The notes below the pieces were generated by a model. The model ran no database searches and was not told where the DNA came from. It was given only the letters and a program-made list of their open reading frames with translations. Below are positions 57,232 to 64,000 of a DNA stretch of 64,000 nt, in pieces (position 1 is the stretch's first letter; each line of letters opens with the position of its first letter). The translations under genes were made by a program, and so were the position numbers. Source of the stretch: Rhizobium sp. NZLR1 (GTDB lineage: Bacteria; Pseudomonadota; Alphaproteobacteria; Rhizobiales; Rhizobiaceae). The stretch is taken from positions 811,501 through 875,500 of the forward strand of contig NZ_CP071632.1 of NCBI RefSeq assembly GCF_017357385.1, read 5' to 3'.

Positions 57232-58437
57232 CTACACGGCCTGCACATTCTGGTCCTTCGGCAGCGAGATCGTCATCGCCGCGGCGGCGGCGGCCGTGAC
57301 TGCAACCGCGAGATAGATGCCGCTGAAACTCTCCGTCGATGTCTTGATCACGCCGCCAAAGAAGTTCCCTGTAGTGCCGCCGATGCCTTGGAACACGGTG
57401 CAGATGCCTAAGACAGTCACCGCGACGCGGGGCGTGGCGCGATGTGAGACATAGGCCGGCAGCAGGCCATAGATCGGATAAAAGCCCAGCGAAAAGAAGA
57501 TGCCTGACAGGATCGAGAGTTCCATCGATGGATCGAGGACCACGAGGGCGCCGGCGGCGAGGAAGCTTGAGTAGCAGGTAAGCATGGCATAGCGCGATCC
57601 GAGACGCGACGATATTGTGCCAATGGCGAAGCCTGCGCTGATCCCCACCGCCCCGATCGTTGCCCAGAGCCATGAGGCAAAGCCGACGGAATAGCCGAGT
57701 TCCTCGCGCAGGAACGGCGAGAGATAGGTGAGATAGGGATATGGCATCAGGCCGTTGATGAAGCCGAGCGCGAAGATCAGCGTCACCCATGGCATGATGG
57801 AGCGCAGGCTTGCTGAACCGCCGGCAGTTGGCGCGAGCGTTTCGTCACTTGTCCCGCTGTCGAAGAGGCCGGCCCGCCCGAAGAGAATGTGGGTGACAAC
57901 GGCCAGTGCGATCGTGGCCGCGCCTGTGAGGGACCAGACCATCTGCCAGTGACCGCTTCCGGCGTATGCCGCCACGAGTGCGCTGTTGATGAGGACGCCA
58001 AAGGCCGGGGCGCTGGAGATCAGGCTCATGGCAAAGCCGCGCTGTTCTGCTCTTACCACCCGCGAGGCGAGATTAATCATCGGCACGAAAGTCGATGCGC
58101 CCGTCGCGCCGGCGACCATCAGCAGGCCGGCAACCACATAGAGATTGTCGATGATGGGGATGCCCGACAGGCAGAGCCCGCAGAGCGACACGGACGCCAC
58201 CACCGTCCGTGCGGCACCGATGCGATGGACGAGCCAGGTGCCGAGCACGGCGAATGCCACCGTGGAAAACTGGACTAGGCCGGTGACCGTGCCGACGAAC
58301 GCATAGTCGAAGGCAAGATCTTTCCGCATGTCGGGGATGATCTGAGGAAAAAGGCTGAGGCCGAAGCCGTAACACGTGCCAACGCAGGCGATCATGACGG
58401 CTACGAGAACGTTACCCGGGATACGCACGTTAGTCAT
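57232..58437 (-). CDS. MFS transporter
   Basis: A 401-residue major facilitator with about twelve membrane helices. The first helix is VLVAVMIACVGTCYGFGLSL. The motif A-like loop is VLGTWLVHRIGAARTVVASV, and the central loop (LFDSGTSDETLAPTAGGSAS) divides two six-helix halves. The C-terminal half includes GTISSRLGSRYAMLTCYSSF. It resembles YbfB/CynX-type carriers; the substrate is unknown. ATG 58437 was chosen because it places the first helix normally; the frame continues 57 codons upstream. Confidence 0.85.
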   Translation of the reverse strand: MTNVRIPGNVLVAVMIACVGTCYGFGLSLFPQIIPDMRKDLAFDYAFVGTVTGLVQFSTVAFAVLGTWLVHRIGAARTVVASVSLCGLCLSGIPIIDNLYVVAGLLMVAGATGASTFVPMINLASRVVRAEQRGFAMSLISSAPAFGVLINSALVAAYAGSGHWQMVWSLTGAATIALAVVTHILFGRAGLFDSGTSDETLAPTAGGSASLRSIMPWVTLIFALGFINGLMPYPYLTYLSPFLREELGYSVGFASWLWATIGAVGISAGFAIGTISSRLGSRYAMLTCYSSFLAAGALVVLDPSMELSILSGIFFSLGFYPIYGLLPAYVSHRATPRVAVTVLGICTVFQGIGGTTGNFFGGVIKTSTESFSGIYLAVAVTAAAAAAMTISLPKDQNVQAV

Positions 58438-58966
58438 GATGATCGGCCTCTGTTGGCAACCGGGTTCACGCTCCCGCTCGACGCGATGATCATCTAGCAT
58501 GGGCAGCCGGCGGACTGTCGGGTCTGCGACGATGGGAGGGAGGTCGTGGGTCGGCATCGAATAATTGATCCCAGTCGCGCAGATCTGCTTGACCCCAAAA
58601 AATGCCATTCATTGCAACTTGCGCACCTGACCAAACGTGCCGCACGCGTTCGGAAGGTTCATCTCGCCGCCATGCTTGCAACGAGATCGCTGAACCTTAG
58701 AATGATTGACTTATTTGAGCCTAGGCTGCCGGCTCCGTGATGTCCATTCGTGTCGAGATTTCACCCAACTTTGCATTTCATCGCGACCCTGCGGAGACGC
58801 CGATATCGCAAATTCGTCAATGCGTTCTCAGCCACTGAATGGATCAGCCTCAAATGCAAGTCTAAGTCAAAGCGTTGTGAAACTGAACCACCTCTGGCGC
58901 CTTGCAGCGGTTCAGGGCATCCTATGATGGCTGAAAATTGTGTTTATGGCAGTTGGAGGAAGGCCG
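58438..58966. other. gap between MFS and EF-G-like genes
   Basis: About 530 bp between divergent genes. The upstream frame of the MFS gene (to 58608) is open but non-membrane and Arg-rich, so it was not taken as coding. Promoters for both genes must lie here. No RNA gene or repeat was seen. Confidence 0.3.
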
Positions 58967-60928
58967 ATGCGCTGCTTTACCGTGCTTGGACCCTCGCAGA
59001 CCGGAAAATCGACAGTCGTGGAAAAACTCGGCTCCCTGGAGGGGACGCCGAGAAAATCCAGCTCCCCTTATGGATTGAACCTCACAGAATTCACCTTCGG
59101 AAACGAGGCGTGGTGTGCACTGGATGCGCCAGGCCCCAACGAAGCGTTGGCGCATGCGCAGCACGCACTTCTTGCCAGCGACGCCTGCATACTGTGCGTT
59201 TCATCGGCACCCGCGCAGGCTGTGCTCGCCGCGCCCTATCTGCGGATAATCGAAGCCTCGGGGACGCCTTGCATCCTCTTCGTCAACCGGATGGACGAGC
59301 CGATAGGGCGGTTGAGGGACGTGATCGCCGCGCTTCAAGACTACGCCAACCACATCCTTTTGCTTCGCCAGATCCCGATCCGCGAGGGGGACAGGATCAT
59401 TGGCAGTTGCGATCTGATTTCGGAACGGGCGTGGCGATACCGGGAAGGCCAGACGTCGGCGCTGATCGCAATCCCCGAAAGCACTGCCGAACGCGAGCAC
59501 GAGGCGCGCACCGAGCTCCTGGAACAACTGTGCGAATTTGATGACTGGCTTCTCGAGGAACTGATCGAGGACCACGAGCCATCCAGTGATGCGCTCTATG
59601 CCATTTCATCACGGGTTCTCAGGGAAAACAGAATTATCCCGGTCCTGATCGGTGCTGCAAGTCACGGCAACGGCATGACGAGGCTGATGAAGGCGCTGCG
59701 CCACGAGGCGCCGCCGGTAGGGGTTCTTCGGCAGCGTCTCGCTCATATGGGAACTGTCGATGAAGGCAAGCTGGTGGCCGTAAGCTTCCATGCCTATCAT
59801 CGCCAGAATGTCGGCAAGACGGTGCTCGTGCGCGCACTTGGCGAGGGACTGCGGCAAGGCGCATCACTGGGCGGCTCCAGCCTCGGCGCCGTACAAAATC
59901 TCGCAAACGGGCGGTCCAATTCGGCGGTTCTGCCTGCGCCGGGGGATGTCTTCGCGACGGTCAAGTCCGACCACCTGCCCGTCCCTTCGCTGTTGACCTC
60001 CGGCGCGGTGGTCGCCCCGCCTGAGTGGACGGAACCACCCACGCCGATGCTTGAAAGGATCCTAATTCCGGGCAGCGAGCGCGATGAAAACAAACTTTCC
60101 GCAACGCTGGCGAAACTTTCCGAGACGGATCGCGGTCTGAAAGTCTTGCAGGAGGAAGGCACGGGCGCTCAACTCGTCCGCGCCCAAGGGCCGATGCATC
60201 TGCGTGATCTCTGCCGAACGCTGTCCGATGTCTTTCATATCTCCGTGACCGACCGAACGCCCAGCCCAATCTACCGCGAGACGATCACGAAACCATCGGA
60301 GGTTCATTACCGCCATCGCAAACAGACCGGCGGTGCCGGGCAATTCGCGGATGTGAAGTTGAGCATTCACCCCAACGAGCGCGGCCAGGGCTTCACCTTT
60401 GGCGAAACCATCAAGGGCGGCGCCGTCCCGCGCAATTACATCCCCGCCGTCGAAGCGGGCGCGCGCGAAGCGATGGAGAAAGGACCGCTGGGCTTCGAAG
60501 TCATCGATGTCGGCGTAACGCTGTTAGATGGTCAGCACCATACCGTCGACAGTTCGGAGCACGCCTTCCGGACTGCGTCGAAAATGGGGGTGCGACAGGC
60601 GCTTTCCGAAGGATCGACCGTCTTGATGCAGCCGGTCTTCCGCAGCGAGTTCCACATCCCGTCGGTCTATTCAGGCAGCCTTGTCCAGATCGTCGCCGCT
60701 CTCAATGGTCAGGTTCTCGGCTTCGACCGTGATGAAACCGCCAAGGGATGGGACATCTTCCGGGCGCTCGTTCCGGGCGGCGCACATAACGATCTGGCGC
60801 GGGCGCTGCGCTCGGCGACGCAGGGCATTGGTTATTTTTCCAAGACCTTCGATCACTTCGAGGAACTATACGGCAAGGAAGCGGACGCCATTGTGAGGGC
60901 AAACGAGAAACCACGCACCGCACACTGA
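58967..60928 (+). CDS. EF-G-like GTPase with atrophied G domain
   Basis: A 653-residue protein aligned with elongation factor G domains. The G domain has a P-loop GPSQTGKST (8-16), but DAPG (53-56) follows after only 36 residues and the switch I R-G-I-T-I motif is missing; the catalytic His after DxxG is not present (DAPGPNEA). NRMD (107-110) stands for NKxD. Domains III-V are well kept (EVHYRHRKQTGGAGQFADVK; SVYSGSLVQIVAALNGQVLG). ATG 58967 follows GGAGGA. It is conserved in rhizobia as an EF-G annotation, but its role in translation is doubtful. Confidence 0.8.
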   Translation: MRCFTVLGPSQTGKSTVVEKLGSLEGTPRKSSSPYGLNLTEFTFGNEAWCALDAPGPNEALAHAQHALLASDACILCVSSAPAQAVLAAPYLRIIEASGTPCILFVNRMDEPIGRLRDVIAALQDYANHILLLRQIPIREGDRIIGSCDLISERAWRYREGQTSALIAIPESTAEREHEARTELLEQLCEFDDWLLEELIEDHEPSSDALYAISSRVLRENRIIPVLIGAASHGNGMTRLMKALRHEAPPVGVLRQRLAHMGTVDEGKLVAVSFHAYHRQNVGKTVLVRALGEGLRQGASLGGSSLGAVQNLANGRSNSAVLPAPGDVFATVKSDHLPVPSLLTSGAVVAPPEWTEPPTPMLERILIPGSERDENKLSATLAKLSETDRGLKVLQEEGTGAQLVRAQGPMHLRDLCRTLSDVFHISVTDRTPSPIYRETITKPSEVHYRHRKQTGGAGQFADVKLSIHPNERGQGFTFGETIKGGAVPRNYIPAVEAGAREAMEKGPLGFEVIDVGVTLLDGQHHTVDSSEHAFRTASKMGVRQALSEGSTVLMQPVFRSEFHIPSVYSGSLVQIVAALNGQVLGFDRDETAKGWDIFRALVPGGAHNDLARALRSATQGIGYFSKTFDHFEELYGKEADAIVRANEKPRTAH

Positions 60929-61167
60929 AACGTTCGCGCCACTTCATGCTCGTTCACAGAGCCGGGCTCACGCCCGCCCGTATGCAATAGCCGCGCGGTC
61001 TGCGGGGTAGGCGAAAGAGATCCAGCAACTTTGCACCTATGGGCGATGCAGACATTCGTTCCATGGCTACGTACGAGCCGACATGGAATTCGGTTATAAC
61101 AAGATCGGGCCGGTCTTGTTCGGCTCGTACCTCAGGATCGCGTTGCTGGTGAACTCGCTACCGTAGC
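60929..61167. other. gap before the IS3 remnant
   Basis: About 240 bp with no gene. The right part may belong to the decayed insertion sequence that is recognisable from 61168 on, but frames are interrupted and I could not extend the match. Confidence 0.3.
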
Positions 61168-61221
61168 ATGGATTTGCACTACATTGCACCGGGCAAACCG
61201 ATTCAGAACGCCTTCATGGAG
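61168..61221 (+). mobile_element. IS3-family transposase fragment
   Basis: The 18 codons MDLHYIAPGKPIQNAFME match the conserved C-terminal catalytic region of IS3-type OrfB transposases (HYIAPGKPxQNAFIESFNG). The match stops at 61221 and no inverted repeat or further transposase is seen. It is a scrap left by deletion of an inserted element. Confidence 0.65.
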
Positions 61222-61417
61222 GGTTTTCCTTGGTGTAGAACCATTGGTCGATCTTGCTGTCGAAATAGAGGTCGGCGGTCTTCTTTGCCTCAAGCGGCCC
61301 TGGACATGGCGTTTGATCAAAAGTCACGAGGATAAAGCGCCCAATCGTTCCATCGGACGCGTCTGATGTCGACGGACGCGGAACGAATGAGTCCCTGTCG
61401 CTCGTGGTTTTCGGAAT
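61214..61417 (-). pseudogene. 3' remnant of an unknown gene joined to the IS scrap
   Basis: From just after the Met-rich gene's stop, the same minus-strand frame stays open for 67 codons. It reads DGTIGRFILVTFDQTPCPGP, LEAKKTADLYFDSKIDQWFY, TKEN, then PP and stop, where the last codons fall in the IS3 scrap. The residue content looks strongly coding but there is no start codon with a ribosome site. It may be the tail of a gene whose end was cut by the insertion. Family not recognised. Confidence 0.4.
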
Positions 61418-61678
61418 TTACATGGCGCCCATGCTCTTCATGGCCTTGTCCATGTGCATGCTGCACGACTTCATCTTGTGCGCCTTCATTGAGGACTCGG
61501 CCATCATCATCTCGCTCATGGCCGACTTCTTCATCTTCATGTCGGTCATGCCATCGATCTTCTTGTGCAGGGACATCATCGAGGCGTCGTCACACTTGGA
61601 CATCGCCATTGTGGCCGAATGGGCGGGAAGGGTCGCAGCCGTCATTAGAACTGCGGCGGCAAGGGCTGACTTGAACAT
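61418..61678 (-). CDS. Met-rich small exported protein
   Basis: An 86-residue protein with 20 methionines. A signal peptide (MFKSALAAAVLMTAATLPAHSA, cleavage near 22) precedes a Met/Lys-rich mature part with repeated M-x-M and M-x-x-M spacing (DGMTDMKMKKSAMSEMMMAE; MKSCSMHMDKAMKSMGAM) and two cysteines. This composition is like periplasmic Cu(I)/Ag(I) binding proteins, so metal binding is likely but unproven. ATG 61678 follows AAAGGAGAA. Confidence 0.75.
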   Translation of the reverse strand: MFKSALAAAVLMTAATLPAHSATMAMSKCDDASMMSLHKKIDGMTDMKMKKSAMSEMMMAESSMKAHKMKSCSMHMDKAMKSMGAM

Positions 61679-61931
61679 GGTATTCTCCTTTGCGGTGCGG
61701 TTAATTCTGCATATAGAAAGCAATGAGGTAACCGTTCATGAGAAATAAACGAAATACAAAATATTAATCCATCGATATAATAGTAACAAAAGAAAAATGG
61801 CTTTTTTACAGCCTTAATTTTCCCGGATTTATAAATCGAAGTCCAAATACACGGGCATAATCACGATTAGAATCGCTTTTCTTTTCCTGGTACATATTTC
61901 TAATTAGGGTGGATTTTGCATAAGTCAGTCT

Positions 61932-62633
61932 TCAGTCGGTCGTCGCCGATAGGATTGTCCCTCCATGATCGCCTTGAACGAGGATGGCGGTCTTCAATCG
62001 GCCGGGTTCCGGCGCGAACCGGTAGGAAGTTGGTTGGCCATTCCAACCGCCAAGACGCACGAGATCATGAACGACGTGGATATGCGGCAACGTTGTGCCG
62101 CTGTTTTCACCGCGCGCCACAGGCACCTCGACGAGATTGGGATCGTAGCGGACAAGCCAGATGTCAGCCTCTGACTTCGGGGAAGGGCCGCTGCCCACCG
62201 AAACCTCATTCTTGCCGAGAGATAGCGATGGAGACGTCACTGGCATTGCGCCCGAAATCAGTCGATTGATTTCGGATAATTCGTTTCCAACAGTCGTTGT
62301 TGTCCCGTTGACAACCATCTGCGGCGTGTAGGATCCGGATTGGCGAAGGCGGGGCTCATAATCGGCCTGGCGATCCGTGAATTCTCGCTTTCCAAAACTG
62401 TCTTTCCATCCGAGATAGTCCCAATAAGTCACTGCAAAGCTCAAGGTGAGGACATCCTCGCGGTGGCTCAACTTTATCAGGTTGGCGTTTGCCGGCGGAC
62501 AAGACGAGCAGCCTTGGCTGGTAAATAGTTCCACCACCGTCGGCGCGCGATTGGCGGCGGTCGCCAGATCTGCAAAGCCGGCGACTGACGGTAGCGCAAG
62601 GCCTGCAATGAAAATCGATTTGAGCTGCTTCAT
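61932..62633 (-). CDS. DUF1223 thioredoxin-like exported protein
   Basis: A 233-residue protein with a signal peptide (MKQLKSIFIAGLALPSVAGF, cleavage about 27) and a DUF1223 domain. VVELFTSQGCSSCPPANANL holds the CxxC pair of a thioredoxin-like site; TLSFAVTYWDYLGWKDSFGK and SGSYTPQMVVNGTTTTVGNE are family segments. Its activity is unknown but periplasmic thiol redox is plausible. Between it and the Met-rich gene lies a 250-bp AT-rich stretch. Confidence 0.88.
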   Translation of the reverse strand: MKQLKSIFIAGLALPSVAGFADLATAANRAPTVVELFTSQGCSSCPPANANLIKLSHREDVLTLSFAVTYWDYLGWKDSFGKREFTDRQADYEPRLRQSGSYTPQMVVNGTTTTVGNELSEINRLISGAMPVTSPSLSLGKNEVSVGSGPSPKSEADIWLVRYDPNLVEVPVARGENSGTTLPHIHVVHDLVRLGGWNGQPTSYRFAPEPGRLKTAILVQGDHGGTILSATTD

Positions 62634-63325
62634 TTCTCTGCTCCCTAATGCTTCTCTACGCGCACTCGAAAGGGTCTACGCAGCAAGATCGAGATTCGTT
62701 ACATGCTCGCGATTTCGTGATCGAGTGGTTGCGTTCTGTGGGACAGGCCGGGCCGTTGGTGGTTTGCATTGGACGTTGAGGTCCACAACGATACGTGCTC
62801 ATCAGCAGCCAATGGCCAGGCCACCAAAAGAGGAGGCCAGCAATTCCCTTCCTCGCTGTAATGCCGGAGAAACTTGGCATCTCCCGCGCCCGCAGTGCCT
62901 TTCGGCGTGGAAAGTTGGCTCTGACTCACATTTGGTGATTTAGATGGCGAACTGCCGACATCGATCAACGGGCGGATCCAGAGGGAAGGGGATCCCGCGA
63001 TCGAAGGCACAGATCGTTTGCCACAACGTCGCATGAGAAACCCGATCCACAGGCCGGCGGTTCGATCCTCCTCAAGGCGAGCATCGCTCACTTTCGCAAT
63101 GGCGCCCAATCGGAAATAGAAGATCAGCTCGCTGAACGTCGGCCTCGCGCCTTCATCTCGGTCATAGAGGCAGCCGTCGCTCCTGCCCGAAAGCAGACGT
63201 GGTCATGGGAGCGGCGTCACGTCGCTTGTGCGCCAGAAGCGGTCACAAGTGCCGAGGCTATTTCTCTTCTAGTTTTCTCGTTCTATGGAAAGGTTCAGAG
63301 CGTTCAGCTTAGGCGGAAAAAGAAA
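62634..63325. other. gap without recognised genes
   Basis: About 690 bp. A 136-codon minus frame (62699-63109) and a 165-codon plus frame overlap here but show no known domain and cross in-frame hallmarks of non-coding sequence (frequent rare residues, no ribosome site). The right end must hold the MarR promoter. Confidence 0.3.
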
Positions 63326-63769
63326 TTGACCAGCGAAGAAGCCAACTCCGAAAAAGATACCGATGCGCTAGCGCTTGCGGAAAAACTTCGTGTCACGCTC
63401 GGCAGATTCGTTCGCGGCCTGAAGACGCAAGCAAATACACCGACAACCTCGCAGTCGGAAACGCTGTCGCTTCTGGATCGGGCGGGGTCGCTTAGTGTCG
63501 CCGAACTCGCAGGCCGCCGCAACGTCAGGCATCAGAGCATGCGGCTGGTTACCGCTCAGTTGGAATCTGATGGATGGATCAGCAAGACACCAAATCCAGC
63601 GGACGGGCGCAGCCAGCTTCTTTCAATCACCGAGAAGGGAAAGGAGGTACTATCCCGCGCCCGCGAAGCCCGAACGTCGCAGATTGCCAACTTGATCGAG
63701 GAACGCCTGTCCGGCAAGGACAGACGAACGCTCGAAGCCGCAATCCGTGTTATCGAACGGCTGTGCTAG
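63326..63769 (+). CDS. MarR-family transcriptional regulator
   Basis: A 147-residue winged-helix regulator. TSQSETLSLLDRAGSLSVAE, LAGRRNVRHQSMRLVTAQLE and SDGWISKTPNPADGRSQLLS (wing with D-x-R) are the MarR pattern. The start is TTG at 63326 after AGGCGGAAAAAG; there is no better in-frame ATG. Convergent with a SnoaL-like gene, which may or may not be its target. Confidence 0.85.
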   Translation: MTSEEANSEKDTDALALAEKLRVTLGRFVRGLKTQANTPTTSQSETLSLLDRAGSLSVAELAGRRNVRHQSMRLVTAQLESDGWISKTPNPADGRSQLLSITEKGKEVLSRAREARTSQIANLIEERLSGKDRRTLEAAIRVIERLC

Positions 63770-63778
63770 CTCTTCGCA

Positions 63779-64000
63779 TCAAGCCTTGGACAATGCAGCG
63801 AGCACGTTGGGCAAGGTGTTCACGCCCCAATGCTCAGCATATTTGCCGTCCTGAACTCGCACAATATCTATAACGCTAATGGAAACGTCCCGTCCCGTCG
63901 CCGGAACGCCCAGCAAAGTACCGGTGTGAACTCCGCTTATCGTCTTTCGAGTTGTGACCTTATCTCCCTCGGCGATCTGGTCATGGATCGTTACCTCCAG
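63779..64000 (-). CDS. SnoaL-like polyketide cyclase/ester cyclase, 5' part beyond window
   Basis: The last 73 codons of a gene entering from the right. The frame reads IHDQIAEGDKVTTRKTISGV, HTGTLLGVPATGRDVSISVI, DIVRVQDGKYAEHWGVNT and ends at the TGA at 63779-63781. This is the C-terminal half of the SnoaL-like/ester cyclase fold (NTF2 superfamily). Substrate unknown. Confidence 0.8.
   Translation of the reverse strand: MEVTIHDQIAEGDKVTTRKTISGVHTGTLLGVPATGRDVSISVIDIVRVQDGKYAEHWGVNTLPNVLAALSKA

Noticed and set aside
62656..63109. Minus-strand open frames of 74 and 136 codons
   Set aside because: No recognisable domain. They overlap each other and an opposite frame, and no start signal is seen.

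Overview
The window looks like chromosomal DNA of a fast-growing Rhizobium of the leguminosarum/etli/phaseoli group. Evidence is a CbrA-type kinase divergent from a phasin gene, a tRNA-His lacking an encoded G-1, a RirA iron regulator, an ALA/dipeptide Dpp permease operon, GC-rich codon use and many TGATG/ATGA gene overlaps.

Bases 1-20900 are core genome. In order: cbrA and a phasin; tRNA-His; two small proteins; a LysR regulator, a small monooxygenase and mmsA; rirA behind an Irr-box-like palindrome; dppABCDF with gluconokinase; a DadA-like oxidoreductase; a type III polyketide synthase with a membrane methyltransferase; and a TPR, ECF sigma and anti-sigma operon.

Bases 20900-45040 are a surface-polysaccharide locus. 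About twenty genes run nearly end to end from 21941 to 41749. They encode rmlA, a 3,4-ketoisomerase and an aminotransferase (a dTDP-3-amino-3,6-dideoxyhexose pathway), a Wzm/Wzt ABC exporter, and a block resembling a sialic-acid-like (nonulosonate) pathway: LegB-like dehydratase, nucleotidyltransferase, second SDR, radical SAM enzyme, NeuB-like synthase, SpsF-like CMP-transferase, PseG/SpsG-like hydrolase, WbqC, PIG-L deacetylase and a DUF115/GT42-like protein. Four methyltransferases and three glycosyltransferases follow. rmlB is inverted at the end, and gmd and fcl supply GDP-L-fucose. The nonulosonate block with a radical SAM enzyme, and without a dedicated LegC aminotransferase or LegH acetyltransferase, is the best candidate for an undescribed system.

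Bases 45040-64000 are accessory and partly decayed. They contain a DUF938 methyltransferase, a sulfite-oxidase-like enzyme, a short tyrosine recombinase, a frameshifted P-loop gene, an AraC gene with three frame changes, a redox/electrophile-detoxification group (GST, quinone reductase, azoreductase, AhpD-like, nitroreductase, AraC regulator), an MFS transporter, an EF-G-like protein with an atrophied GTPase domain, an IS3 transposase scrap abutting a truncated reading frame, a Met-rich secreted protein, a DUF1223 protein, a MarR regulator and the 3' end of a SnoaL-like gene. All calls were made by reading the sequence; no database search was run.
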